A program made the position numbers and the translations under genes. A model generated the notes under the pieces. The model was not told where the DNA came from. It was given only the letters and a program-made list of their open reading frames with translations, and made no database searches. Shown piece after piece: positions 8,485 to 18,048 of a DNA stretch of 64,000 nt. Source of the DNA: Peteryoungia wuzhouensis (GTDB taxonomy: Bacteria > Pseudomonadota > Alphaproteobacteria > Rhizobiales > Rhizobiaceae); contig NZ_QJRY01000002.1 of assembly GCF_003205195.1 (NCBI RefSeq), forward strand, positions 186,001 through 250,000. The letters are read 5' to 3'. Position 1 is the stretch's first letter. Every line of letters starts with the position of its first letter.

Positions 8485-10796
8485 GCGGCAAGCCTCGGGC
8501 CTATGGCGGCGGCGGCACGACTTTGCTCGCCGTCTCCGATATCTGACTGCGGCTCATCGAGCGCCAGACTGTTGAGCCTGAGCGCATTGGCAACAACGAT
8601 GATCGACGACGTCGACATCGCGACCGCGGCGATCAACGGGGTGGCATAGCCGAGCAATGCGATCGGAACGGCAATCACGTTGTAACCGATGGCGAGCGCA
8701 AAATTTTCCCGGATCAGGCGACCGGCGCGACGCGACGCCTCGATGGCAAAGGGAACGGCGTCGAGCCCGTCGCGCATGAAGACGAAGTCGGCCGCCTGGC
8801 GCCCGACGTCGGCGGCGGTGGCAGGGGCCATGGACACATGGGCTGCCGCGAGCGCTGGCGCATCGTTGATGCCGTCGCCGACCATCAGAAGCTTTCGACC
8901 TTCGGCTGCGGCCTCCGCACAGGCCTCGGCCTTCTGACGCGGATTGAGACCCGAACGCCAGCTGTCGATCCCGAGTTCGCGGGCAATCTTGGCAACCACG
9001 ACTGCCCGGTCGCCCGAGAGGATGCCGAGCCGGAACCCGGATGCCTTCAGCTGAGCAATTGAGTGCTGGGCGCGCGGGCGCAGGATGTCCTCGAAGTGGA
9101 ACGTCGCGATTTCGGCACCATCTCGTGACAAGACGACTTCGGAATATGGCTTGGCAACCAGATCGGTCCTGGCCTCGCCGCAGGCAAAGGCACGATGGCC
9201 AAGCCGCCAGACGCCTTCAGAGGTGACGGCTTCAACCCCGGCCCCTGGCACCTCACGCACACCGTCGAAGCTGCGCGGCTGGAGCGTATAGGCGTTCCAC
9301 AGCGCCCGCGACAGGGGATGGCGGGAATGCGCGGCAAGCCCTGCAGCGGTAGCAAAGGCGTCCGCCGAGACCGCTGGCCCCTCCACCAGACGCGGGCGCC
9401 CAAGCGTCAGCGTACCGGTCTTGTCGAAGGCGATTGCATCGACTTGCGCCAGCCGCTCCATGGCCGAACCGTCCTTGACCATGATGCCCGCCTTGAACAG
9501 CCGCCCGGCGGCCACGACCTGGACCACAGGCACGGCAAGACCCAGCGCACAGGGGCAAGTGATGATCAGGACGGCAATCGCAACCATCATCGCATGTTTC
9601 CAATCGCCGTCGTAGAGACCCCAGGTGACGAAGGACGTGATGGCGAGCAGATGCACGGCAGGCGAATAGAACTGGGCGGCGCGGTCGGCGATGCGCCGAT
9701 AACGCGCCCTTCCCCCTTCGGCCGCCTCCATCAGATGGATAATCTCGGCCAGGAAGGAATTGGTGACGGTCGCGGTTGCCGAAATCGTCAGCGACCCGGT
9801 GAGGCTGAGTGTGCCCGCCTGCACGGCGCATCCAGGGCGCACGGACTGAGGCGCGCTTTCGCCGTTGACGATCGAGACATCGAGGTCGCTTTCACCTGAA
9901 ATGACGATCCCATCGACGGGTATCCGGTCACCGGCCGCAATCGCAATCCGGTCGCCAATCCTGATATCCTCGACGGCGCGGTAATCCTGCACGCCAAACT
10001 CACCGATCACCATGGCTCCGCGCGGGCTCAGGCGCGCGAGGCCCGAAATGGCCGAGCGGGCCCGGTCGCGCATGACGTGGTCGAGCGTGCGGCCGATCAA
10101 CAGGAAGAAGAGGAGCGAGGCCGTGGCATCGAAATAGGCGTGCTCACCGTGGTGCACGGTCTCCCACAGGGAGGCGGCATAGGAGAGCGTGATGCCGATC
10201 GCAATCGGCACATCCATGTTGGTGCGACCGTGTTTCACCGCGCTCCAGGCGGACTGGTAAAAGAACCGGCCGGCATAGATCAGCGCCGGTGCGGCAATCA
10301 TCGCCGAGATCCAGTGGAACATGTCGCGGGTCGAGGCATCCGCGCCCGACCAGACCGAGACGGAGAGCAACATGATATTGGTCGCCGCAAAGCCGGAGAC
10401 GGCCACCGCCCGGATCAACTGATTGCGCAGGGAATCGGAAGCCTCCTCGGCTGCGGTGAACAGATGCGATTCGTAGCCGGTGGAGGCAATGGCGCGTGGC
10501 AGCGAGACCGGATCGGTTTCCACCCCGTCGACGCTTTCCTTCCAAACCACAGAGACGCGTTTGGTCGACAGGTTGACCCTGGCACGCTCGACCTGCGGCA
10601 GGGCTTTCAGGGCGTGCTCGACCGTCGTGATGCAGGTGCCGCAATGAACGGCCGGCACACTGAGATCGACCTGCCAGAGGCCCGGTCCGACCGAGCGGCT
10701 CGACAGTTTCAATTCTTCGGCGGAGGGCAGCGCATGCCCTGCCCGCTCGATATCGAGCGCCCCTTCCGATCCGGCTGCACAGCAACTCATCGTCAT
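8481..10796 (-). CDS. ccoI: Copper-transporting P1B-type ATPase for cbb3 oxidase assembly (FixI/CcoI)
   Basis: Inner-membrane ATPase of 771 residues, thought to export copper needed for CcoN maturation. Domains in order: a short Cys-rich N-terminus (C5, C6), a heavy-metal-binding domain with CGTC (residues 52-55), membrane helices, the CPC ion-channel motif in TCPCALGLAVP, phosphorylation site DKTGTLT, an HP motif (SRHPLS) and the hinge GDGINDAPAL. It overlaps ccoH by 4 bp (ATGA, 10793-10796) and ccoS by 4 bp, so it is translated as part of ccoGHIS. All key residues of an active pump are present. Confidence 0.96.
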   Translation of the reverse strand: MTMSCCAAGSEGALDIERAGHALPSAEELKLSSRSVGPGLWQVDLSVPAVHCGTCITTVEHALKALPQVERARVNLSTKRVSVVWKESVDGVETDPVSLPRAIASTGYESHLFTAAEEASDSLRNQLIRAVAVSGFAATNIMLLSVSVWSGADASTRDMFHWISAMIAAPALIYAGRFFYQSAWSAVKHGRTNMDVPIAIGITLSYAASLWETVHHGEHAYFDATASLLFFLLIGRTLDHVMRDRARSAISGLARLSPRGAMVIGEFGVQDYRAVEDIRIGDRIAIAAGDRIPVDGIVISGESDLDVSIVNGESAPQSVRPGCAVQAGTLSLTGSLTISATATVTNSFLAEIIHLMEAAEGGRARYRRIADRAAQFYSPAVHLLAITSFVTWGLYDGDWKHAMMVAIAVLIITCPCALGLAVPVVQVVAAGRLFKAGIMVKDGSAMERLAQVDAIAFDKTGTLTLGRPRLVEGPAVSADAFATAAGLAAHSRHPLSRALWNAYTLQPRSFDGVREVPGAGVEAVTSEGVWRLGHRAFACGEARTDLVAKPYSEVVLSRDGAEIATFHFEDILRPRAQHSIAQLKASGFRLGILSGDRAVVVAKIARELGIDSWRSGLNPRQKAEACAEAAAEGRKLLMVGDGINDAPALAAAHVSMAPATAADVGRQAADFVFMRDGLDAVPFAIEASRRAGRLIRENFALAIGYNVIAVPIALLGYATPLIAAVAMSTSSIIVVANALRLNSLALDEPQSDIGDGEQSRAAAAIGPRLAA

Positions 10797-11281
10797 TCTC
10801 CCGAAACGGCAATCCGGTGGGCTTCGTGCATGATCAGCTTTCCGTCCTTCTCGGCCTTGATCTCGACGATCCAGCTGCCGGCAAGAATGTCGCGGTCTGC
10901 GAGATAGACGCCATCGCCGGCGGGTGTCAGCACCTGCTCGAAATCCTGGTGTTCGCCGACAGGGCGCTTGAAATGCGCGATCACGCTGTCGGCCACGACA
11001 GGCACATTGCCCGGGAGCGTCAGGTGATAACGGATGCCATCGCGCTTGACGGCGAGTTCACCGTTGATGCCCGTTGCCAGCATCTGGCGGATGGCTTCGG
11101 TCTTGCCGTTGAACTGCTGGCTCGCGACATAGGTGTTCTGGACCACGAGCCCGCTCCAGGTCGACGTTGCGAGATAGGCCATGGTCACGTTGACTGCGAT
11201 GATCACGCCGAAGAAGGCGACCATGACGGCCAGCATATGGCGGCCGGTGAAGGTGAACGGCTTGGCGGTTCTGGCGGTCAT
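10793..11281 (-). CDS. ccoH: cbb3 oxidase assembly protein CcoH (FixH)
   Basis: A 162-residue protein with one N-terminal membrane helix (about residues 16-38, MLAVMVAFFGVIIAVNVTMAYL) and a periplasmic domain containing the FixH-type SGLVVQNTYVASQQFNGK stretch. CcoH is a single-span factor that associates with cbb3 oxidase during its assembly. It overlaps both ccoG (ATGA at 11278-11281) and ccoI by 4 bp, which fixes both ends within the ccoGHIS operon. Confidence 0.93.
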   Translation of the reverse strand: MTARTAKPFTFTGRHMLAVMVAFFGVIIAVNVTMAYLATSTWSGLVVQNTYVASQQFNGKTEAIRQMLATGINGELAVKRDGIRYHLTLPGNVPVVADSVIAHFKRPVGEHQDFEQVLTPAGDGVYLADRDILAGSWIVEIKAEKDGKLIMHEAHRIAVSGE

Positions 11282-12864
11282 TTCTTGGCTCCCGGGGCAT
11301 TGAAGATGGCGGAATAGGTGTCCTGCTCGGTGCTGTCCTTGTCCTTCGCCACGAAGGTGACCTCCTGGGTCGCGGTCTTGACGTAGGCGGCCGGCAACGT
11401 GACGAAAACCTTGAGCGTTGTGGCTTCATCCGGTTCGACGGAAACGGTGAAGGTGCGGGCCGGCGGCTCGTTGACGCCGTTGATCTTCATGACCGCCTCC
11501 GGCAGGCTGTCGAGCGACACTTCGATCTCGCGCGGCGTGGCGATCATGTTGAGGATGCGCACCGTGTAGCCGTTGCGGATCGATCCGTCCGATTCGAGCA
11601 CGAATTGCGGATTGCGATCGTGCAGGACGTTGAGTTCGAGCCGATCCCGGCCGACCAGGGAGATCAGAAGGCCGATGCCGACCGCGCTCCACACGCCCAT
11701 GTAGAGCAGTGTACGCGCGCGGAAGATCACGCGCCAGTCGAAGTGGCGGATCTTGTCGGAGAACGAGCCGTCGGCATTGCGGACATTGGCCGGCTGAACC
11801 GACGTGGTGTTGTCGTTGGTGGCAAGCGCCATGTTTGCCTGATACTCTTCGAGCGTGGCATAGGCGATCAGGCCGCGCGGCTTACCGATCTTGTCCATGA
11901 CGCCGTCGCAGGCATCGATGCAGAGCGCGCAGGTGATGCATTCGAGCTGCTGCCCATCGCGGATGTCGATACCCATCGGACAGACGACGACACAGGCATT
12001 GCAGTCAACGCAATCGCCGACCGCTTCGCCGGCCGCAATCGCTTTCTTGGCATGCCGCGTGCGCGGCTCGCCGCGCCAGTCGTTATAGGTCACGACCAGC
12101 GACTTCTCGTCGAGCATGGCGGCCTGGATGCGCGGCCAGGGGCACATGTAGATGCAGACCTGCTCGCGCATCAGCCCGCCGAAGACATAGGTCGTGGCAG
12201 TCAGGATCGCGACGGTGATATAGGCGACCGGATCGGCCTGGCCGGTGAAGAACTCGACGGCAAGAGACGGCGCGTCCGCAAAATAGAAGATCCATGCACC
12301 ACCAGTCGCGACGCCGATGGCAATCCAGGCCACATGTTTCGTCACCCGCTTCCAGATCTTGTCAAAGGTCCAGGTTGCGCCTTCGAGCTTGATGCGGGCA
12401 TTGCGGTCGCCTTCAATGAAACGCTCGACGACCAGGAACAGATCGACCCACACGGTCTGCGGACAGGTATAGCCACACCAGGCGCGGCCGACCGCCGAGG
12501 TAATCAGGAAGAGGCCGAAACCCGCCATGACGAGCAGGCCGGCAACATAGATGAATTCCTGCGGCCAGATCTCGATGAAGAAGAAATAGAAGCGCCGATG
12601 AGCGATATCGATCAGCACGGCCTGGTCCGGCGCATAGGGACCACGGTCCCAGCGCAGCCAGGGCGTCAGGTAGTAGATCCCGAGGGTGATCGCCATGACG
12701 ATCCACTTGAACTGCCGGAACTGCCCATTGGCCCGTTTGGGAAAGATCTTCTTGCGCGCTTCGTAGAGCGGGCGGCGGGTCTTGGCGGACATGACCGCCT
12801 CGGCCTCGTGTCTTTCGACGTCGACCGGATCGACGGCCTTGTTCTGATCGGCATGCATGTTCAT
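11278..12864 (-). CDS. ccoG: cbb3 oxidase assembly ferredoxin CcoG (FixG)
   Basis: Membrane-bound iron-sulfur protein of 528 residues that acts in copper handling for the oxidase, known in other bacteria as a Cu(II) reductase. Several membrane helices fill the N-terminal half. Two 4Fe-4S clusters are predicted from CVDCNACVVVCP and CITCALCIDAC in mid-protein, and a periplasmic immunoglobulin-like domain forms the C-terminus. It is the first gene of ccoGHIS. A perfect FNR box lies at 12921-12934, 57 bp upstream of the ATG, so the assembly genes probably have their own low-oxygen promoter in addition to readthrough from ccoP. Confidence 0.96.
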   Translation of the reverse strand: MNMHADQNKAVDPVDVERHEAEAVMSAKTRRPLYEARKKIFPKRANGQFRQFKWIVMAITLGIYYLTPWLRWDRGPYAPDQAVLIDIAHRRFYFFFIEIWPQEFIYVAGLLVMAGFGLFLITSAVGRAWCGYTCPQTVWVDLFLVVERFIEGDRNARIKLEGATWTFDKIWKRVTKHVAWIAIGVATGGAWIFYFADAPSLAVEFFTGQADPVAYITVAILTATTYVFGGLMREQVCIYMCPWPRIQAAMLDEKSLVVTYNDWRGEPRTRHAKKAIAAGEAVGDCVDCNACVVVCPMGIDIRDGQQLECITCALCIDACDGVMDKIGKPRGLIAYATLEEYQANMALATNDNTTSVQPANVRNADGSFSDKIRHFDWRVIFRARTLLYMGVWSAVGIGLLISLVGRDRLELNVLHDRNPQFVLESDGSIRNGYTVRILNMIATPREIEVSLDSLPEAVMKINGVNEPPARTFTVSVEPDEATTLKVFVTLPAAYVKTATQEVTFVAKDKDSTEQDTYSAIFNAPGAKK

Positions 12865-12920
12865 GGCAGGAGAACCCTCTTCTGATGTTCGCCTTGTCCC
12901 ACCTCGCCCGCCACCCCGCC

Positions 12921-12934
12921 TTGACTTAAGTCAA
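12921..12934 (-). promoter_or_regulatory. FNR/FixK-type box upstream of ccoG
   Basis: TTGACTTAAGTCAA is a fully symmetric match to TTGA-N6-TCAA. Its centre is 63 bp from the ccoG start, leaving room for a transcription start about 41 bp downstream of the box centre, the usual geometry for activation by FNR-type regulators. FnrN encoded at 25262 is the obvious candidate in this window. Confidence 0.85.
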
Positions 12935-12987
12935 GCAGCGGCGAAGCGTCGCAATACATAGGATTATCGATATCAATAAACGAAGAC

Positions 12988-13010
12988 GGGCCGCATCGAG
13001 GATGCGGCCC
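12988..13010 (-). terminator. Stem-loop after ccoP
   Basis: A perfect 10-bp stem GGGCCGCATC (12988-12997) / GATGCGGCCC (13001-13010) with a 3-nt loop, 24 bp past the ccoP stop. The T-run on the minus strand is poor, so termination may be partial and allow some readthrough into ccoG. Confidence 0.6.
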
Positions 13011-13033
13011 GCAGTGTTTGATCCCGTCCAGGC

Positions 13034-13900
13034 TTATTCGCCGCCGCCCAGCGAATGGACGTAAACGGTCAGCTGCTTGACCGTGCTATCCCCCAGACGC
13101 GCGGTCCAGGCCGGCATTACCCCGTGGCGCGGCTGGCGCACCTGGGCAGCAATTCCGGCTTCACCATCGACCTTCAGCCAGATGGCGTCAGCGAGGTTAG
13201 GCGCACCGAAGTCCCGTCCGCCCTTGGCGTCTTCGCCGTGGCAGGAGGCGCAGTTTTCCGCGAACACCGTCTTGCCCGGTTCGACCAGGGCGGCATCGCT
13301 CGGCGTGCCGGTGAGGCTGATGACATAGGCGGCAACCTGCTTGACCTGCTCGGCGTCGAGGATTTCGCCGAAGGCCGGCATTTCCGAGACGCGGGTGTCG
13401 GGATCGCCATCGTAACGAATGCCGTGGGCGATCGTGGTGTGGATCGATTCGAGATCCCCACCCCAGAGCCAGTCGTCATCGTTGAGGTTCGGATAGCCGG
13501 GACCACCGGCGGCACCCGAGCCGTGGCAAGGCGCGCAGTTGACCTTGAAGGCGGCGGCACCGCCGGCAATGGCGAACTGGTTGAGCTCCTTGTCAGCAAC
13601 GATCTGGTCGAGTGGCAGCGCTGCGATCTTGTCCAGATAGACCATCTGCGACGTCTTGGCAGCCGCCAGTTCCTGTGCCACCTCGGCGCGGCTGGAATAA
13701 CCGAGCAGCCCCTTGGTATTGCCGGTCAGAAGCGGCCAGGCCGGGTAGAACACCGTATAGGCGATCGCCCAGAGAATGGTCGCGTAGAAGGTATAGACCC
13801 ACCAGCGCGGCATCGGATTGTTGAGTTCGCGAATGCCATCCCATTCATGGCCGGTGGTTTCGACGCCACTGATCTCGTCGATGTGTTTTTGGTCTGCCAT
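13034..13900 (-). CDS. ccoP: cbb3 oxidase dihaem cytochrome c subunit CcoP (FixP)
   Basis: Membrane-anchored dihaem cytochrome c of 288 residues that passes electrons from the cytochrome bc1 side to CcoO/CcoN. It has an N-terminal membrane helix (about residues 34-55), then two cytochrome c domains with haem motifs CAPCH and CASCH and downstream methionine ligand candidates (EMPAFGE, GVMPAW). The start has a GGAGG ribosome site inside the end of ccoQ; the genes are 3 nt apart. It is the last gene of ccoNOQP. Confidence 0.96.
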   Translation of the reverse strand: MADQKHIDEISGVETTGHEWDGIRELNNPMPRWWVYTFYATILWAIAYTVFYPAWPLLTGNTKGLLGYSSRAEVAQELAAAKTSQMVYLDKIAALPLDQIVADKELNQFAIAGGAAAFKVNCAPCHGSGAAGGPGYPNLNDDDWLWGGDLESIHTTIAHGIRYDGDPDTRVSEMPAFGEILDAEQVKQVAAYVISLTGTPSDAALVEPGKTVFAENCASCHGEDAKGGRDFGAPNLADAIWLKVDGEAGIAAQVRQPRHGVMPAWTARLGDSTVKQLTVYVHSLGGGE

Positions 13901-13903
13901 TTT

Positions 13904-14056
13904 TCAATCCTCCTTGAGAGGGATGCTGGCCGCGTCGTCGGCCGACTTCTTGCCGCCGGGGCGGAGTGTGAAGACAACGACGCCGGCGAAGAACAGGGCC
14001 ATCGCAAGCAGGCCCCAGCTGTCTGCGAAGTGACGCATGGCGGTATAGGTTTCCAT
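13904..14056 (-). CDS. ccoQ: cbb3 oxidase small subunit CcoQ (FixQ)
   Basis: A 50-residue single-span protein: a short N-terminal segment, a membrane helix at about residues 13-31 (WGLLAMALFFAGVVVFTL), then a charged tail RPGGKKSADDAA. This is the usual CcoQ form, a subunit that stabilises the oxidase, particularly CcoP binding. The ATG at 14056 has a GAGGAGGGA ribosome site. The same frame is open further upstream, but that part lies in ccoO and has no start signal. Confidence 0.92.
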   Translation of the reverse strand: METYTAMRHFADSWGLLAMALFFAGVVVFTLRPGGKKSADDAASIPLKED

Positions 14057-14066
14057 GGGTCCCTCC

Positions 14067-14798
14067 TCAGCGGTAGCCAGTGGCGTCGTCATAGGTGGAG
14101 AAGTCCACCAGCGTGCCGAGCATCTGCAGATAGGCGACCAGCGCATCCATTTCGGAGAGCTGGGCCGGGTTGCCGTCGAAGTCGCCGACCTTGGCCTTGG
14201 GATAGCGGGCCAGAAGTCCCGACGTATCGGCATTCGGATCGGCCTGAGCGGCCAGATCGGCCGCCGCCAGTTCGACCATTTCATCCGAGTAAGGCACGCC
14301 GACCATGCGGTTTGCCTTCAGATCCATCTGGACATTGGTGACCTTGAGCGGGGTCTCCTTCAGGTAGGAATAGCTCGGCATGATCGATTCCGGCACGACG
14401 TCGCGCGGCTCGGTCAGGTGCTGGACGTGCCATTCGTTCGAATAGCGGTCGCCGACACGGGCGAGATCGGGGCCCGTGCGCTTCGAGCCCCACTGGAACG
14501 GATGGTCGTACATCGACTCCGCAGCCAGCGAGTAGTGTCCGTAGCGTTCGACCTCGTCCTTGAACGGCCGGATCATCTGGCTGTGACAGACATAGCAGCC
14601 TTCACGGATGTAGATGTTGCGGCCGGCCAGTTCGAGCGGCGAGTAGGGACGCATGCCCTCCACCTTTTCGATGGTGTTCTCCAGATAGAAGAGCGGGGCG
14701 ATCTCGACGATGCCGCCGATGGTGACCACCAGAAGCGAACCGAGGAAGAGAAGGCTCGTGTTCTTCTCGAGGATTGCGTGTTTATCAAGAATGGACAT
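14067..14798 (-). CDS. ccoO: cbb3 oxidase monohaem cytochrome c subunit CcoO (FixO)
   Basis: A 243-residue membrane-anchored cytochrome c. An N-terminal helix (about residues 14-36) is followed by [16 protein letters not shown], carrying the single CxxCH haem site, and by [17 protein letters not shown] and the methionine ligand region [11 protein letters not shown], all typical of CcoO. The start at 14798 is chosen for its GAGGAGGG ribosome site; an upstream in-frame start would add five residues without a site. It sits between ccoN (11 bp away) and ccoQ. Confidence 0.96.
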   Translation of the reverse strand: MSILDKHAILEKNTSLLFLGSLLVVTIGGIVEIAPLFYLENTIEKVEGMRPYSPLELAGRNIYIREGCYVCHSQMIRPFKDEVERYGHYSLAAESMYDHPFQWGSKRTGPDLARVGDRYSNEWHVQHLTEPRDVVPESIMPSYSYLKETPLKVTNVQMDLKANRMVGVPYSDEMVELAAADLAAQADPNADTSGLLARYPKAKVGDFDGNPAQLSEMDALVAYLQMLGTLVDFSTYDDATGYR

Positions 14799-14809
14799 GG
14801 GAGCCCTCC

Positions 14810-16453
14810 TCATTCAGCCGGCTGCAGGGCGGCGGGAGCAACCGATCCGGGGATCGGGGCTTCCTGGCGCTCATAGCCGAGGATGGTCATCAGGATGTTG
14901 TAGGCCATGATCAGGCTGCCGAGCAGGTACATGCCACCGCCGACTGCGCGCAGGACGTAGTAGGGGAACATGGCGGCAACCGATTCGGCGAACGAGTAGA
15001 CCAGGAAGCCCTGGGCATCATATTCGCGCCACATCAGACCCTGCTGGATACCGGCAACCCAGAGCACGGCGGCATAGACCACGATACCGAGCGTGGCGAG
15101 CCAGAAGTGCCAGTTGACCAGGCGCAGCGAGTAGAGGCGGTTGCGGTTCCAGAGCTTCGGCGTCAGGTAGTAGATCGCGCCGAAGGAGATCATGCCGACC
15201 CAGCCGAGTGCGCCCGAGTGAACGTGACCGATGGTCCATTCGGTATAGTGGCTGAGCGAGTTGACGGCCTTGATCGACATCATCGGGCCTTCGAAGGTCG
15301 ACATGCCGTAGAAGGCAATGGCGATAACCATCATGCGGATGATCGGATCGGTGCGGATCTTGTCCCAGGCGCCAGACAGCGTCATCAGACCGTTGATCAT
15401 GCCGCCCCAGGAGGGCATCCAAAGCATGATCGAGAAGACCATCCCGAGCGTCTGCGCCCAGTCCGGCAGAGCCGTATAGTGCAGGTGATGGGGACCGGCC
15501 CAGATATACATGAAGATCAGGGCCCAGAAGTGGATGATCGACAGGCGGTAGGAATAAACAGGGCGACCGGCCTGCTTGGGCACGAAGTAGTACATCATGC
15601 CGAGGAAGCCTGCCGTCAGGAAGAAGCCGACGGCGTTATGGCCGTACCACCACTGCGTCAGCGCATCCTGCACGCCGGAGAAGACCGAGTAGCTCTTCAC
15701 ACCGAGGAACGAGACCGGGATCGCCAGGTTGTTGACGATATGCAGCATCGCGATGGTGACGATGAAGGCGAGATAGAACCAGTTGGCCACATAGATATGG
15801 CTTTCCTTCCGGGTCATGATCGTGCCCATGAAGGTGATCAGGTAGGCGACCCAGACGACGGTCAGCCAGAGATCCACATACCATTCCGGCTCTGCATATT
15901 CACGGCCCTGGGTGATGCCCAGCAGGTAGCCGGTGGCAGCCATGACGATGAAGAACTGATAGCCCCAGAACACGAACCAGCCGAGCGAACCGCCGAACAG
16001 GCGCTGACGCGAGGTGCGCTGGACCACATAGAAAGACGTGGCGATCAGGGCATTGCCGCCGAAGGCAAAGATGACGGCCGAGGTGTGCAGCGGACGCAGG
16101 CGGCCGAAATTCAGGAATGGCTCGATGTTGAGATCGGGAAAAGCCAGCTGCAGCGCCACGACGACGCCGACGAGAAAACCGACAACGCCCCAGAACACGG
16201 TAGCGATAACCCCGTATCGGACGACTTCATCGAAATACTCCGACTGGGACGCCTTCACCTGCACATTGGCGGAAGCGCCAGCCGTGGTCGGTGCGAACGT
16301 CATCCGCCGAAGCATCACGATCGTGCCGGCGGTGAGCACGAAGAAGGCAACCCACATATGGGCTGCGAAAAGGCTGTCATGGGTGAAGGCCACCCCGAGC
16401 AGCGCGGCGAAGGCGAGGACCGCCATCACCAAAGTCTCGACAGTATAGTTCAT
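14810..16453 (-). CDS. ccoN: cbb3-type cytochrome c oxidase catalytic subunit CcoN (FixN)
   Basis: Catalytic subunit of the high-affinity terminal oxidase that reduces O2 to water while pumping protons, used under low oxygen. The 547-residue protein has about twelve membrane helices. Haem and CuB ligand regions are visible: [32 protein letters not shown] and [11 protein letters not shown]. The ATG at 16453 follows a GGGGGA ribosome site. It is first in ccoNOQP, 107 bp downstream of an FNR-type box at 16561-16574 shared with the divergent hemerythrin-like gene. Confidence 0.97.
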   Translation of the reverse strand: MNYTVETLVMAVLAFAALLGVAFTHDSLFAAHMWVAFFVLTAGTIVMLRRMTFAPTTAGASANVQVKASQSEYFDEVVRYGVIATVFWGVVGFLVGVVVALQLAFPDLNIEPFLNFGRLRPLHTSAVIFAFGGNALIATSFYVVQRTSRQRLFGGSLGWFVFWGYQFFIVMAATGYLLGITQGREYAEPEWYVDLWLTVVWVAYLITFMGTIMTRKESHIYVANWFYLAFIVTIAMLHIVNNLAIPVSFLGVKSYSVFSGVQDALTQWWYGHNAVGFFLTAGFLGMMYYFVPKQAGRPVYSYRLSIIHFWALIFMYIWAGPHHLHYTALPDWAQTLGMVFSIMLWMPSWGGMINGLMTLSGAWDKIRTDPIIRMMVIAIAFYGMSTFEGPMMSIKAVNSLSHYTEWTIGHVHSGALGWVGMISFGAIYYLTPKLWNRNRLYSLRLVNWHFWLATLGIVVYAAVLWVAGIQQGLMWREYDAQGFLVYSFAESVAAMFPYYVLRAVGGGMYLLGSLIMAYNILMTILGYERQEAPIPGSVAPAALQPAE

Positions 16454-16560
16454 TGTTGGAATCCCCCAACGGCTTGCTGATCTCATCGCGAGGTATCCGC
16501 TCCCGAAGGAGAATCCTCTCGCGTCGACTGCACCATTCGCATCGGCAGGGGCAAACCACC

Positions 16561-16574
16561 TTGATCCAAGTCAA
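16561..16574. promoter_or_regulatory. FNR/FixK-type box between ccoN and the hemerythrin-like gene
   Basis: TTGATCCAAGTCAA matches TTGA-N6-TCAA exactly. It lies in the 272-bp divergent gap 107 bp from the ccoN start and 151 bp from the hemerythrin-like start. It is the only such box in the gap, so one site may serve both directions, or only ccoN. No other gene is evident in 16454-16725. Confidence 0.82.
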
Positions 16575-16725
16575 TGCGGCTTCTCCTAAAATTCGCGACC
16601 TTCTGCTTCGCATCCGGGTTTGCGGGCTCTCGGGCCAGGTTCGGGAGCAATCGCGGAATGGCCCGGCACGCGTGTCTAGGAGTGCGGGCGTGCTGCTGAT
16701 CGGTACGCCGTTGGAGAAATCGGAC

Positions 16726-17235
16726 ATGCTCACCACCACGACCACATATTCGGCCGGCCCGACCGAGGCGAAGACCGGAAATGCCCGTCTCGATTCGGGG
16801 CAGCGCACGCTCGACTGGCTTTACCGGGCCCATGAAGAGCAGCTCGCTCTCTGCCAGGAGCTCGAGGACATCGCCGACTCCCTGCCGGCGAGCGTCAACA
16901 GGCAGAAATGCATCTATGCAGCGAAGGCTCTGGGGCCCCTGATCAAGGGCATTCACCACTATGAGGAAACGGTGCTCTTCCCGCACCTGCAGGCACGTCC
17001 GGAAGCCAACGACCACCTCTCCACGACGCTCGAACGTCTGAAGTTCGAACATTGCGAAGACGAGTGTTTTGCGGAGGAACTGACCGACGCGCTGCTGCGG
17101 CTGGGCTCAGGCGCCGCCGTCAACATGGAGGCTGTCGGCTACATGCTGCGAGGTTTCTTCGAAGGGCTGAGACGCCACATCGCCTTCGAACGCGAACATC
17201 TGCTGATGGGAGTGGGCCAGGAAGGCATGCTGTAG
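16726..17235 (+). CDS. Hemerythrin-like (HHE) domain protein
   Basis: A 169-residue cytosolic all-helical protein with the spaced His/Glu pattern of hemerythrin HHE domains: H36 in RAHEEQ, H77-H78-Y-E-E81, H87 in LFPHL, H/E in EHCEDE, and HIAFEREHLL near the end. Such proteins bind a di-iron centre and take part in O2 or NO sensing, storage or detoxification. The ATG at 16726 has GGAG upstream and places the first helix correctly; the frame is open further back without support. Divergence from ccoN across an FNR-type box suggests a microaerobic role. It carries no fused signalling domain. Confidence 0.85.
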   Translation: MLTTTTTYSAGPTEAKTGNARLDSGQRTLDWLYRAHEEQLALCQELEDIADSLPASVNRQKCIYAAKALGPLIKGIHHYEETVLFPHLQARPEANDHLSTTLERLKFEHCEDECFAEELTDALLRLGSGAAVNMEAVGYMLRGFFEGLRRHIAFEREHLLMGVGQEGML

Positions 17236-17292
17236 CCAAAGGCATCTGTCCGCTGACCGGTTTCCGTGTCAGGCAGATTGCCCAGATCAGGC

Positions 17293-18030
17293 TCAGGCCG
17301 CGATATCACCGACCATCGGCGCTGCATCGCCGAAAGTCAGCACGGCGCCGCTGACCAGTCCCTGCGCTGCCCGCAACGGACTATAGCGTGCGCGAAGCAC
17401 GATCCGGCCATCCATAGCAGAACGGAACACGGCGGAGAGCGCCCCCACTCGGCCGGAGAACGCCAGATCCAGCGCCTCGCGCATGGGTTCGCGGACTTCG
17501 GGCTCAAGGCGAACCTCGAACACACTCTGCCCGATCAGATCCATCTGGGCGGCACCCAGCATCTGTGCCATCGGCGGATTGGCGAAGAGGTAGCGGTAGT
17601 CGCGCGTCACCACGGCAATCCGCTCGGGCAGATTGTTGAGGATGGTCTCGTTCAGCATCTCTTCGTCATCGGCAACCGGCGCGTCCATTGCGGCCGGTGA
17701 CCAGACTGCGGTCGCGGCATGCCCGCGGCGCGGTCCGAAATAGCGTTCGACCAGCAAGGAAAGCGTGGAGGCATGGCGAAGCACGCAGGCGCGGTCGTCC
17801 GCGTCTTCCCGAAGGAATGTCGTCACCAGACGCATCTGCAGGTAGATGTCATCCGTATGGCTCGCCCGGTAACTGATCAGTTCCGTCAGAAGAGGATCGA
17901 TTTCACGGTCGAGCGCCCTGACCAACTCATCGTTTCCGTTCCGGATCGCCTGCTGCAACTGACGATTCTTCACCGACACCGCGTCTGACAACAGGCGCAG
18001 ATTTACATCTCGGAATTCGCCAATGGACAT
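17293..18030 (-). CDS. PAS-domain protein of unknown function
   Basis: A 245-residue soluble protein. Residues 1-105 are helical and charged, with no family I recognise; about residues 120-235 form a PAS domain (LNETILNNLPERIAVVTRDYRYLFANPPMAQMLG, then an SGRVGALSAVFRSAMDG core). No kinase, GGDEF, EAL or helix-turn-helix follows, so it lacks an obvious output domain and may act through a partner. The ATG at 18030 has GAGGTGG upstream. It lies between the microaerobic genes and the lipid A cluster and is convergent with the hemerythrin-like gene. Its ligand is unknown. Confidence 0.8.
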   Translation of the reverse strand: MSIGEFRDVNLRLLSDAVSVKNRQLQQAIRNGNDELVRALDREIDPLLTELISYRASHTDDIYLQMRLVTTFLREDADDRACVLRHASTLSLLVERYFGPRRGHAATAVWSPAAMDAPVADDEEMLNETILNNLPERIAVVTRDYRYLFANPPMAQMLGAAQMDLIGQSVFEVRLEPEVREPMREALDLAFSGRVGALSAVFRSAMDGRIVLRARYSPLRAAQGLVSGAVLTFGDAAPMVGDIAA

Positions 18031-18048
18031 CCACCACCTCACGCATCA

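Noticed and set aside
8481..10796. General copper-efflux ATPase (CopA) for the P-type ATPase gene
   Set aside because: Its overlap with ccoH and ccoS and the short Cys-rich N-terminus fit CcoI/FixI of the oxidase assembly set.
14774..16480. 568-residue open frame on the plus strand
   Set aside because: Antisense to ccoN, with a His/Asp-rich composition typical of membrane-gene shadows.
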